In this document: piece by piece, positions 25,344 to 33,826 of the stretch
Layout: each line of letters opens with the position of its first letter
Position numbering within the stretch: the first letter of the stretch is position 1
Source: JAGVSZ01 sp963747775
GTDB taxonomy: Bacteria > Pseudomonadota > Gammaproteobacteria > Burkholderiales > SG8-39
NCBI GenBank assembly: GCA_963747775.1
Contig: CAVVGT010000016.1
Coordinates: forward strand, 434,001 to 498,000
Direction: 5' to 3'
DNA: 64,000 nt
The notes under the pieces: model-generated
Seen by the model: the letters and a program-made list of their open reading frames with translations, nothing else
Databases searched by the model: none
What the model was told of the DNA's origin: nothing
Position numbers and translations under genes: made by a program

Positions 25344-26617
25344 TGGGCGCGAGCGTGCTGCTCGCCGCGCTCGCACTCCTCGGGGCGCCGCTCTTCGCGG
25401 TGATCGCGGCGAGCGCGCTGGCCGGTTTCGCCTCGAGCGGCGTCGATCTCGCGGTGGTGCCGATCGAGTTCTACCGCATCGCCGACACGCCGGTGCTGTC
25501 GGCGCTGCCCCTGTTCACGCTGGCCGGCTACCTGCTCGGCGAGAGCAACGCGCCGCAGCGCCTCGTGCGCCTGAGCGAGGCGTTCCTCGGCTGGCTCCCG
25601 GGCGGATTGGCGATCGTGACCGTCGCGAGCTGTGCGCTCTTCACCGCGTTCACCGGCGCAACCGGCATCACCATCGTCGCGCTCGGCGCGCTGCTCTACC
25701 CGGCGCTGCGGTACGCCGGGTACGGCGAGCGCTTCAGCCTCGGCCTGCTCACCAGCGCCGGGAGCCTCGGCGTGCTGTTCGCGCCGTCGCTCCCGATCAT
25801 CCTGTACGGCGTGATCTCGCAGCGCCTCGGGGTCGGGCGGGCGGTGTCGATCGAGGAGCTGTTCGTGGCCGGCGTGCTGCCCGGGCTGCTGATGGCGGCG
25901 ATGCTCGCCGCGTGGAGCGCCTGGCGCAACCGGGCGCTCCACGCGCACGCCGGCCCGTTCTCGTGGGCCGCGGCGCGCGCGGCGCTGCGCGAGTCGGCGT
26001 GGGAGCTGCCGCTGCCGTTCCTCGTCCTCGGCGGGATTTACAGCGGCTGGTTCGCCGTGTCCGAGGTGGCCGCGGTCGCGGTGGTCTACGTGCTCGCGGT
26101 GGAGGTGCTCGTGCTGCGCGAGATCCCGTTCGGCCGCCTGCCCGACATCATGCGCCGCTCGATGGTGCTCTTCGGCGCCGTGCTCGTCATCCTCGGCATG
26201 GCGCTCGCCTCGACCAACTACCTCATCGACGCGGACGTGCCGGCGAAGCTCTTCGCCGCGGTGCGCAGCCACATCACGAGCCCGCTCATGTTCCTGCTCG
26301 TGCTGAACGCGTTCCTGCTCGTGCTCGGCATGATGCTCGACATCTTTTCAGCGATCGTGATCGCCGTTCCCCTCATTCTGCCGATGGCGGTGGGCTACGG
26401 GGTGGATCCGGCGCACCTCGCGATCATCTTCCTCGCCAACATGCAGATCGGCTACTTCACCCCGCCGGTGGGGATGAACCTCTTCATTGCGAGCCACCGG
26501 TTCGGGAAGCCGGTACTGGAACTGTGCCGCGCGGCGCTGCCCTTCTTCGTCATCCTGTTCGCCGCCGTGCTCGTCATCACCTACTGGCCGGCGCTCTCGC
26601 TCGGCCTGATCCGCTGA
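25343..26617 (+). CDS. TRAP transporter large permease, DctM family (TatT-associated)
   Basis: 424-residue membrane protein with about twelve hydrophobic segments. Key stretches: VLSALPLFTLAGYLLGES, ASCALFTAFTGATGITIVALGALLYPAL, SAGSLGVLFAPSLPIILYG, and AIIFLANMQIGYFTPPVGMNLFIAS. These match the DctM/SiaM transport core. The ATG overlaps the dctQ stop. Sodium- or proton-coupled uptake of the ligand presented by DctP is expected. The next gene, a hydroxyacid dehydrogenase, begins 42 nt downstream and may be cotranscribed. Confidence 0.9.
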   Translation: MGASVLLAALALLGAPLFAVIAASALAGFASSGVDLAVVPIEFYRIADTPVLSALPLFTLAGYLLGESNAPQRLVRLSEAFLGWLPGGLAIVTVASCALFTAFTGATGITIVALGALLYPALRYAGYGERFSLGLLTSAGSLGVLFAPSLPIILYGVISQRLGVGRAVSIEELFVAGVLPGLLMAAMLAAWSAWRNRALHAHAGPFSWAAARAALRESAWELPLPFLVLGGIYSGWFAVSEVAAVAVVYVLAVEVLVLREIPFGRLPDIMRRSMVLFGAVLVILGMALASTNYLIDADVPAKLFAAVRSHITSPLMFLLVLNAFLLVLGMMLDIFSAIVIAVPLILPMAVGYGVDPAHLAIIFLANMQIGYFTPPVGMNLFIASHRFGKPVLELCRAALPFFVILFAAVLVITYWPALSLGLIR

Positions 26618-26659
26618 GGCGCGGGCGCAGCGGGCTCGACTGACGCGAAGGAGACAGAC

Positions 26660-27566
26660 ATGGCGGCCAGACCCGTCGGCGTGATTGGACTCGGGGCAAT
26701 GGGGCTCGGCGTGGCGCGATCGCTCCTGCGCGCCGGCTTCGCGACGCACGCGTGCGACGTGCGCAAGGACGTGCTCGACGCCTTTGCCGGGGAAGGTGGT
26801 GTCCCGCACGCGACCCCGGCGGCGCTCGCGCGGGAATGCGAGGTCGTCGCGGTCCTGGTCGTGAACGCCGATCAGGCCGAGCGCGTGTTGTTCGGCGAGG
26901 GCGGTGCCGTGGACGCGCTCGCGCCGGGCTCGGTCGTGATCATGAGCGTGACTGCTGCCACCGGATTTCGCGGAGCGTCTCGGCACCCGGCTCGCCGAGC
27001 GCGGCGTGCTCATGCTGGATGCGCCCGTGTCGGGCGGCGCGGCAAAAGCCGCCGCCGGAGAGATGACGATCATGGCCTCGGGCGCGGCCGACACCTTCGC
27101 CGCGTGCGAGGACGTGCTCGCCGCGATCGCAACGAAGGTCTACCGCCTGGGCGACTCGCCCGGCATGGGCTCGAGAGTGAAGATGATCAACCAGCTCCTC
27201 GCAGGCGTGCACATCGCCGCGATGGCGGAGGCGATGGCACTGGGCATCAAGGCCGGTGCCGACCCGAAGGTGCTGTACGAGGTCATCTCGCACTCGGCCG
27301 GCAGCTCGTGGATGTTCCAGAACCGCGCGCCGCACATTCTGGAAGGCGACTACACGCCGCTCTCGGCGGTGAGCATCTTCGTCAAGGATCTCGGGATCGT
27401 GCTCGACTCCGCGCGCAAGCTTACGTTTCCCCTGCCGCTCACCGCGACCGCGCACCAGATGTTCCTCGCCACGAGCGCCCATGGCCATGGCGGCGAGGAC
27501 GATTCGGCGGTGATCAAGATGTTCGCGGCGCTGACCGACATCGAGCTGCCCCGGAAGGGCGACTAG
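26660..27566 (+). pseudogene. L-threonate dehydrogenase-like 3-hydroxyacid dehydrogenase, frameshifted
   Basis: Two frames form one roughly 301-residue beta-hydroxyacid dehydrogenase. The first (26660 to about 26960) has the Rossmann motif GLGAMGLGVARSLLRAG and VLVVNADQAERVLFGEGG. The second (about 26961 to 27566) has LDAPVSGGAAKAAAGEMTIMASG, the substrate-binding signature, and GSRVKMINQLLAG with the catalytic Lys. The NADQ and SGGAAKAAAGE stretches resemble L-threonate dehydrogenase (LtnD) more than 3-hydroxyisobutyrate dehydrogenase. One extra base near 26960 breaks the frame; sequence error is plausible. AGGAGACAGAC precedes the start. It follows the TatT-TRAP operon by 42 nt, suggesting that the transporter feeds it an aldonate or other 3-hydroxyacid. 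The LtnC/OtnC partners of the threonate route are not in this window. Confidence 0.75.
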
Positions 27567-27681
27567 CCCCGCGCGTCGCTGCGCCGCAACGCAAGCGAGC
27601 GCTTTGCACGTTCGGCGGCGAGGTCTATCCTTGCAATCGATCGCATAAGAACGACTGCAGGACCCCGCCAAGGAGGACTCC

Positions 27682-28152
27682 ATGCCGGCAACTTTCACGC
27701 TGCGGGTGAATGGCGCGACCCGGTCCGTAACGGTCGAGCCCGACACCCCCCTGCTCTACGTCCTGCGCAACGATCTCGAGCTGAACGGCGCCAAGTACGG
27801 GTGCGGCCAGGCGCAATGCGGCGCGTGCAGCGTGCTGGTCGACGGGCGGGAGCAGCGGTCGTGCGTGCTCCCGGTTTCGGTCGCCGCCAAAGGTGCGATC
27901 ACCACGCTCGAAGGCCTGGGCACGGCCGAGAAGCCAAGCGCCGTTCAGCGCGCCTTCATCCAGGAGCAGGCGTGCCAATGCGGCTTCTGCGGAAACGGCA
28001 TGGTGATTGCCGCGCAGGCGCTGCTCGCGCGGAATCCGAGGCCGACCGAGGCGGACGTGAAGCGTGCGCTCGAAGGGCATCTGTGCCGTTGCGGGTCGCA
28101 CAACCGCATCGTGCGTGCAGTCCGCCGCGCTGCGGAAGGGGGTGTCGCATGA
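27682..28152 (+). CDS. 2Fe-2S subunit of a molybdenum hydroxylase (isoquinoline 1-oxidoreductase alpha-like)
   Basis: 156 residues. The plant-type cluster lies in KYGCGQAQCGACSVLVDG and the fourth Cys in QRSC. The C-terminal helical domain holds the second 2Fe-2S set, QCGFCGNGMV and HLCRCGSHNRI. This is the small subunit of the xanthine-oxidase family. AAGGAGG lies 6-7 nt before the ATG. Its stop overlaps the large-subunit start by 4 nt (ATGA). There is no FAD subunit gene beside it, which is the isoquinoline/aldehyde oxidoreductase arrangement in which electrons leave to a cytochrome or quinone rather than to NAD or oxygen. Confidence 0.9.
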   Translation: MPATFTLRVNGATRSVTVEPDTPLLYVLRNDLELNGAKYGCGQAQCGACSVLVDGREQRSCVLPVSVAAKGAITTLEGLGTAEKPSAVQRAFIQEQACQCGFCGNGMVIAAQALLARNPRPTEADVKRALEGHLCRCGSHNRIVRAVRRAAEGGVA

Positions 28153-30392
28153 GCGCCGCTCTCGACGCCTCGCGCCGCGAATTCCTCAAGACGAGCGCCG
28201 CGCTCACTGTTGGCATCGCGCTCGCGCCCGACTCGGTGCTCGGCCAGGCCGCGGCCCCGGCCCGGCTGCCCGGCAGCCTCAACAACAACCGCATGCTCGG
28301 CTCGTGGTTGCGCGTCAACGCCAATGGCACGGTGACGGTCTTCACCGGCAAGATCGAGCTCGGCCAGGGCATCGCCACCGCGATCGCGCAGATCGCGGCC
28401 GACGAGCTCGACGTGGACTACAAGCGCATCGAGATGGTGACCGGCGACACGTCGCGCACGCCGGACGAAGGCGTCACGGCGGGCAGCCAGTCGATGGAAC
28501 AGAGCGGTACCGCCGTAAGGTTCGCATGCGCGGAGGCGCGCGAACTGCTGCTCGGCGCCGCGGCGGCGAAACTGGGTGTCGCGCCCGGCGAGCTGAAGGT
28601 CGTGGACGGCACGATCGGCGCGCCCGGCGGCAAGCAGTCGACCTACTGGGAAGTCACCTCGGACGCCATGCTCCGGCGCGAAGCCACCGCGCAGGCGAAG
28701 CCGAAGCCGCCGGGCGAATACAAGTACGTCGGGCAGAGCCTGATCCGGCGCGACATTCCACCGAAATTCACGGGTGCGCGCGCGTACGTGCAGGACCTCC
28801 GGCTCCCCGGGATGCTGCACGCGCGCGTCGTCAGGCCGCCCTCGCCGCGCGCGGAGCTGGTGAGCGTCGATGTGGTGGGCGTGAAGGCCATGCCCGGGGT
28901 CGTCGCGGTCGTGCGCGACGGCAACTTCCTGGCGGTCGCCTGCGACCGCGAAGAGCAGGCGATCAAGGCCCGCGAGGCCTTGCGCGAATCGACGGTGTGG
29001 ATGCGTCCCGAGCTGCCCACGACGCTCGCCGACACGTTCGGCCGCGCCGAACCGGGTTTGCCGGCGCAGGACGTGACCGTAAACGAGAAGAGGGCGGCGG
29101 ATGCGCCCGCCGTCGCGAAGCGCATCGAAGCGCGCTACACCCGCCCGTATCAGCTCCACGCGTCGATCGGCCCCTCGTGCGCGGTCGCCCAGGCCGCGGA
29201 CGGCAAGCTCACGGTGTGGACCCACAGTCAGGGCGTGTTCCCGCTGCGCGGCGACATGGCGCGCGCCCTCGGCGTCGATCCGAAGGCGATCACCTGCGTG
29301 CACATGGAGGGCTCGGGCTGCTACGGGCAGAACGGCGCGGACGATGTCGCGTTCGACGTTGCGCTCATCGCCCGCGCGATTCCCGGCAGGCCGGTCAGGC
29401 TGCAGTGGATGCGCGACGACGAGTTCATGTGGGAGCCGTTCGGCTCGGCGATGATCATGAAGATGCGCGCCGGACTGGACGCGCAAGGACGCATCGTCGA
29501 CTGGCAGCACGACCTGTGGAGCTATCCGCACACGACCCGGCCCGGCGGCCGGGAAGGCGTGAACCTCCTCGCCGCGTGGGACGTCGCGAAGCCGGCGAAG
29601 CCGACCTTCCCGGCCGACGTGCCGCAGCCGGCCGGCGGCTCGGACCGCAATGCGATCCCGCTGTACGACTTCCCGAGCCAGAAGATCCAGAAGCACTACA
29701 TGACCGATGCGCCGCTGCGCACGTCGGCGCTGCGGACGCTCGGGGCCTATGCCAACGTGTTCGCGCTCGAGTCGTTCATGGACGAGGCCGCGGCGGCGGC
29801 CGGCGCGGATCCGGTCGAGTTCCGCCTGCGGCACCTGAGCGACGCGCGTGCGCGCGCCGTGATCGAGGCCGCGTCGCGCAAAAGCGGCTGGAAGGCGGGC
29901 GCGCTCGGCGATGCCGGCGCGGGACAGGTGCTGCGCGGGCGGGGCATCGGATTCTCGAAGTACAAGAATCTTTCCTGCTACTGCGCCGTGGTCGCCGAAG
30001 TCGCGGTCGATCGCGCGAGCGGCGTGGTCCGCGTCGCGCGCGCGTGGTCCGCGGTGGATGCCGGGCTGGCCGTCAATCCCGACGGTGTCGTGAACCAGAT
30101 CGAGGGTGGCATCATCCAGTCGTCGAGCTGGACGCTCAAGGAAGCGCTCAAGTTCGACCGCTCCGGCGTCAAGACGAAGAGCTGGACCGACTACCCGATC
30201 TTGCGCTTCAGCGAGGTTCCCGCAGTCGAAGTTGAAGTGATCCAACGCCCGACCGAGCGCTACCTCGGCGTGGGCGAAGGCTCGCAGGGCCCCACGGCGG
30301 CGGCGATCGCGAACGCGTTCGCTGCGGCGACCGGACGGCGGCTGCGCGACATTCCTTTCACCCCGGAGCGCGTCAAGGCCGCGTTGGCATAA
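28149..30392 (+). CDS. Molybdopterin-binding subunit of a molybdenum hydroxylase (isoquinoline 1-oxidoreductase beta-like)
   Basis: 747 residues. The N-terminus SRREFLKTSAALTVG is a Tat signal (RRxFLK), so the complex is exported folded to the periplasm, carrying the small subunit along. Cofactor-contacting segments are visible: GKIELGQGIATAIAQIAADEL, GCYGQNGADDVAFD, a later LRTLGAYANVFALESFMDE, and the probable active-site Glu in LGVGEGSQGPTAAAIANAF. The family hydroxylates N-heteroaromatics or oxidises aldehydes with water as oxygen donor. The substrate is unknown. The ATG at 28149 overlaps the Fe-S subunit stop. A MOSC gene exists 13 kb away, but no cofactor-insertion (XdhC) gene is adjacent. 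Confidence 0.9.
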   Translation: MSAALDASRREFLKTSAALTVGIALAPDSVLGQAAAPARLPGSLNNNRMLGSWLRVNANGTVTVFTGKIELGQGIATAIAQIAADELDVDYKRIEMVTGDTSRTPDEGVTAGSQSMEQSGTAVRFACAEARELLLGAAAAKLGVAPGELKVVDGTIGAPGGKQSTYWEVTSDAMLRREATAQAKPKPPGEYKYVGQSLIRRDIPPKFTGARAYVQDLRLPGMLHARVVRPPSPRAELVSVDVVGVKAMPGVVAVVRDGNFLAVACDREEQAIKAREALRESTVWMRPELPTTLADTFGRAEPGLPAQDVTVNEKRAADAPAVAKRIEARYTRPYQLHASIGPSCAVAQAADGKLTVWTHSQGVFPLRGDMARALGVDPKAITCVHMEGSGCYGQNGADDVAFDVALIARAIPGRPVRLQWMRDDEFMWEPFGSAMIMKMRAGLDAQGRIVDWQHDLWSYPHTTRPGGREGVNLLAAWDVAKPAKPTFPADVPQPAGGSDRNAIPLYDFPSQKIQKHYMTDAPLRTSALRTLGAYANVFALESFMDEAAAAAGADPVEFRLRHLSDARARAVIEAASRKSGWKAGALGDAGAGQVLRGRGIGFSKYKNLSCYCAVVAEVAVDRASGVVRVARAWSAVDAGLAVNPDGVVNQIEGGIIQSSSWTLKEALKFDRSGVKTKSWTDYPILRFSEVPAVEVEVIQRPTERYLGVGEGSQGPTAAAIANAFAAATGRRLRDIPFTPERVKAALA

Positions 30393-30417
30393 GACCGCTC
30401 AATCAGACGAGGCGCTC

Positions 30418-31407
30418 ATGAAACCAGGACTGAAATCATTGCTGACCGTCGCGCTCGCCGCCGCGGCCGGCGCTGCGGCGGCGCAGGAGACGCCGTTGCG
30501 CATCAACGTGTTCCCCGGGTCGCAGAACCTCGCCATCTTCGTCGGGCTCGAGCGCGGCATCTTCGCCAAGCACGGACTGAAGATCGACCTGCAGAACACC
30601 CCCAACTCGGACGCGCAACGGGCCGGGCTCGCGGAAGGCAAGTTCGAGATCGCGCATGCGGGAATCGACAACGCGGTCGCGATGGTCGAGACAGCCGGTC
30701 GCGACACGGTCATCGTCATGGGCGGCGACGCGAGCATGAACGAGTTCATGGTGCGTCCGGAGATCAACTCGGTAGCCGAGATGCGCGGCAAGGTCCTTGC
30801 CGTAGATGCGCCGAATACCGCCTACGCGCTCGTTGCAAAGAAGATCCTCAAGAACAACGGGTTGATCGAGGGACGCGACTACACGGTGCGGCCGGTCGGC
30901 GGAACGCTGCAGCGTTCGCAGGCGATCGCGGCCAATCCCGAGCTCGGCGGTGGGATGGTCAACCTCCCGTTCTCGATCATGATCCGCGAGAAGGGGCTCA
31001 AGAGCCTCGGCCGCCAGCGCGACTTCATCGGCCCCTACCAGGCTACCGGCGCCTTCGTGATGCGACCCTGGGCACAGGCGAATGCAGAGGTGCTCGAGCG
31101 TTACCTCGCCGCCTATGTCGAGTCGCTGCGAATCGCGATGGACCCGGCGAACCGGGCCGAGGCGGCCGCCGTGCTCGCGAAACGTCTCAAGCTCGACCCG
31201 AAGGTGGCCGAGCAGACGATCGAGCAGCTGATGATCCCGGGCTTCGGCCTCGCGCCCGACGCACGCTTCGACATGGAAGGCTTCCGCACCGTGCTCGCCC
31301 TGCGCGCCGAGATCGAGGGCCAGTGGGGCGGTAAGCCCCCCGCACCCGACAAGTACCTGGACCTCGGCTACTACGATCGCGCGGTCAAGCGGCTCGGCGG
31401 CAAGTGA
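30418..31407 (+). CDS. ABC transporter substrate-binding protein, NMT1/THI5-like, orphan
   Basis: 329 residues with a clear signal peptide (LKSLLTVALAAAAGAAAAQ). The type-II fold begins LRINVFPGSQNLAIFVGLERGIFAKHGL, typical of the nitrate/sulfonate/taurine and thiamine-precursor binding family. AEMRGKVLAVDAPNTAYALV near residue 120 is the usual hinge region. No ATPase or permease follows; the next gene is convergent. It starts 25 nt after the molybdenum hydroxylase large subunit and is probably cotranscribed with it. It may deliver the hydroxylase substrate, or oxyanion such as molybdate is a less likely alternative. Confidence 0.8.
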   Translation: MKPGLKSLLTVALAAAAGAAAAQETPLRINVFPGSQNLAIFVGLERGIFAKHGLKIDLQNTPNSDAQRAGLAEGKFEIAHAGIDNAVAMVETAGRDTVIVMGGDASMNEFMVRPEINSVAEMRGKVLAVDAPNTAYALVAKKILKNNGLIEGRDYTVRPVGGTLQRSQAIAANPELGGGMVNLPFSIMIREKGLKSLGRQRDFIGPYQATGAFVMRPWAQANAEVLERYLAAYVESLRIAMDPANRAEAAAVLAKRLKLDPKVAEQTIEQLMIPGFGLAPDARFDMEGFRTVLALRAEIEGQWGGKPPAPDKYLDLGYYDRAVKRLGGK

Positions 31408-31429
31408 CGCGCTGAATTCGGCAGCCGTT

Positions 31430-32044
31430 CTATTCGCTCTTTACCCACTCCAGGATCGGCTGCCACATCGTCACCTCGCGCTCGGCCTGCCAGTTCGGCA
31501 GGTCGAAGATCGAGCGCCCCTCGAACGCGGCGTTGGCGTAGAGGGTGGTGTCGCGCACCCAGCCGACGAGCGGCATGTCGTGCTCGCGGATGTAGGTAAT
31601 GAGCTGCGTCCCCGCGCGCGTGCGCGGGTCGACGCGGCTGCCGATGATCCCGACGAACGCCTTGTGCTTGCGGACCGCTTTCTCCTCCTTCAGTTCCGCG
31701 AGGAAGTCGCGCGTCGCGGCGATGTCGAAGAGCGACGGCTGGATCGGTACCAGCACCTTATGCGCCTCCTTGACCATCTCGGTGAGGCGCTTGCCGTGCA
31801 GAGCCGCCGGCGAATCGAGCACCAGCCACTGGGCCTTCTTCGGCAGGTGCTCGCGCTCGTCCAGACGCACGATCCTCGGCAGGTAGGACGGCCGCAGCTT
31901 CAGCCACTCGAGCGACGAGTGCTGCCGGTCGAGATCCCACAGGCAGACCGCATCGCCCGAGTGGGCGAGGCAGCCCGCCAGGTTGGTGGCGAGCGTCGTT
32001 TTGCCGCTGCCCCCCTTCGGATTGGCAACCAGGATCGCGCGCAT
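31430..32044 (-). CDS. ParA/MinD-type ATPase, orphan
   Basis: 204 residues. The deviant Walker A motif PKGGSGKTTLATNLAG near residue 8 is the ParA/MinD signature, and VLDSPAAL and PIQPSLFDIAATRDFL follow. I chose the ATG at 32044 because GGAGGAGCGGAG precedes it. Length is short, like the single-domain ParA proteins that position cargo (PpfA, MipZ-like) rather than plasmid ParA with a DNA-binding domain. No ParB or cargo gene is adjacent. It is head-to-tail with ilvD upstream (55-nt gap) and convergent with the binding-protein gene. What it positions is unknown. Confidence 0.85.
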   Translation of the reverse strand: MRAILVANPKGGSGKTTLATNLAGCLAHSGDAVCLWDLDRQHSSLEWLKLRPSYLPRIVRLDEREHLPKKAQWLVLDSPAALHGKRLTEMVKEAHKVLVPIQPSLFDIAATRDFLAELKEEKAVRKHKAFVGIIGSRVDPRTRAGTQLITYIREHDMPLVGWVRDTTLYANAAFEGRSIFDLPNWQAEREVTMWQPILEWVKSE

Positions 32045-32098
32045 CTCCGCTCCTCCCCTCGAGCGGCGCACAGGGTACCGCGACTCGCGGCGTTCCGG

Positions 32099-33781
32099 CT
32101 ACTCGGTCCAGTCGGTCACTGCGCCCTTGCTGGCGGTGGACACGAGCTTCATGTATTTCGCCAGCAGACCCGTGGTATAGCGCGGCTTGGGCTGCTTCCA
32201 CTTCCTGCGCCGCGCGGCGAGCTCCTTCGCGGATACGTTGAGCCGGATCAGGTGCTTCTTCGCGTCGATGGTGATCGCGTCGCCCTCCTTCACGAGCGCG
32301 ATCGGCCCGCCCACGTAGGCTTCGGGCGCGACGTGGCCGACCACCATTCCCCACGTTCCCCCGGAGAAGCGGCCGTCGGTGATCAGGCCAACCGATTCGC
32401 CGAGCCCCTGACCGATGAGCGCCGAGGTGGGCGCGAGCATCTCCTGCATCCCCGGCCCGCCCTTCGGGCCTTCGTAGCGGATCACCACCACGTCGCCCGG
32501 CTTGATCTTCTTGGCCATGATCGCCTTCATGCACGCGGGCTCGGAGTCGAACACGCGCGCGGGTCCGGTAATCGAGGTCTTCTTGAGGCCGGTGATCTTC
32601 GCGACGCAACCCTCGGGGGCCAGGTTGCCCTTGAGGATCGCCAGATGCCCCTGCGCATACATGGGCGTGTCCCACTGCCGGATCACGTCCTGGTCCTTGC
32701 GCGGCGCGTCGGGAACGTCCTTCAGCTCCTCGGCCATCGTGCGACCGGTGATGGTCTTGCACTCGCCATGCAGGAGCCCATGCACGAGCAGCATCTTGAG
32801 CACCTGCGGTACGCCGCCGGCCCTGTGGAAGTCGGTGGCGACGTAACGGCCCGACGGCTTCAGGTTGCAGAGGACCGGCACCTTGCGCCGTACGCGCTCG
32901 AAGTCGTCGATGGTCCATTTCACCCCTGCCGCCGCCGCGATCGCAAGGTAATGCAGCACGGCATTGGTCGAGCCGCCGGTCGCCATCACGAGTGCAATCG
33001 CATTCTCGATCGACTTGCGCGTGATGATGTCGCGCGGGCGGATGTTGTTCTTGATCGCGTTCGCCAGCACCCGGGCCGAGACCGCGGCCGAGTCGGCCTT
33101 CTCGGGATCGGGCGAGGCCATCTGCGAGCTGCCGAGCACGCTCATCCCGAGCGCCTCGAACGACGACGACATCGTATTCGCGGTGAACATCCCGCCGCAC
33201 GCGCCGACCGAGGGGCAGGCGTTCTTCTCGATGCCGATGAAGTCCTCGTCGCTCATCTTGCCGGCGGCGTAGGCGCCCACCGCCTCGAACGCCGAGACCA
33301 CGGTGAGGTCCTGTCCCTTCCACTTGCCGGGCTTGATCGTGCCGGCGTAGACGTAGATTCCGGGCACGTTCATGCGGGCGATCGCCATCATGCCGCCCGG
33401 CATGTTCTTGTCGCAGCCGCCGACGACGACCACGCCGTCCATCGCCTGACCGTTCACGCTCGTCTCGATCGTGTCCGCGATGACCTCGCGCGACACGAGC
33501 GAGTACTTCATCGCCTCGGTGCCCATGCCGATGCCGTCGGTGATGGTGGGCACGCCGAACACCTGCGGCATCGCGCCCGCTTCCTTGAGCGCCGCCATCG
33601 CCCGATCGACGAGGGGCTGGATGCCGGCGTTGCACGGGTTCATGTTCGAGTGGCCGTTGGCCACGCCGACGATCGGCTTGTCGAAATCGGTGTCACCGAA
33701 GCCGACCGCGCGCAGCATCGCGCGGTTGGGCGAGCGCGCCACCCCGCCGGTGATCATCTTGGAACGCCAATTGTCAGCCAT
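32099..33781 (-). CDS. ilvD: Dihydroxy-acid dehydratase
   Basis: 560 residues, full length. IlvD dehydrates 2,3-dihydroxy-isovalerate and 2,3-dihydroxy-3-methylvalerate to the 2-keto acids in Val/Ile synthesis. The Fe-S ligand cysteines are in MNPCNAG near residue 50, GCDKNMPGG near 122 and VGACGGMF near 195. Further family signatures are ITGGVARSPNRAM at the N-terminus and ITDGRFSGGTWGMVVGHVAPEA near 465. GAGGAGG precedes the ATG. ilvD close to a divergent LysR gene and to lgt is a familiar arrangement in Burkholderiales. Confidence 0.95.
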   Translation of the reverse strand: MADNWRSKMITGGVARSPNRAMLRAVGFGDTDFDKPIVGVANGHSNMNPCNAGIQPLVDRAMAALKEAGAMPQVFGVPTITDGIGMGTEAMKYSLVSREVIADTIETSVNGQAMDGVVVVGGCDKNMPGGMMAIARMNVPGIYVYAGTIKPGKWKGQDLTVVSAFEAVGAYAAGKMSDEDFIGIEKNACPSVGACGGMFTANTMSSSFEALGMSVLGSSQMASPDPEKADSAAVSARVLANAIKNNIRPRDIITRKSIENAIALVMATGGSTNAVLHYLAIAAAAGVKWTIDDFERVRRKVPVLCNLKPSGRYVATDFHRAGGVPQVLKMLLVHGLLHGECKTITGRTMAEELKDVPDAPRKDQDVIRQWDTPMYAQGHLAILKGNLAPEGCVAKITGLKKTSITGPARVFDSEPACMKAIMAKKIKPGDVVVIRYEGPKGGPGMQEMLAPTSALIGQGLGESVGLITDGRFSGGTWGMVVGHVAPEAYVGGPIALVKEGDAITIDAKKHLIRLNVSAKELAARRRKWKQPKPRYTTGLLAKYMKLVSTASKGAVTDWTE

Positions 33782-33826
33782 ACCGAACCTCCTCTCGTGG
33801 ACTGGGACCGTCAGATAGCGCGAAGT

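Noticed and set aside
27945..30245. 766-codon open frame antisense to the molybdenum hydroxylase
   Set aside because: Low-complexity Arg/Ala/His-rich translation, no start signal, and the sense strand carries a complete conserved family.
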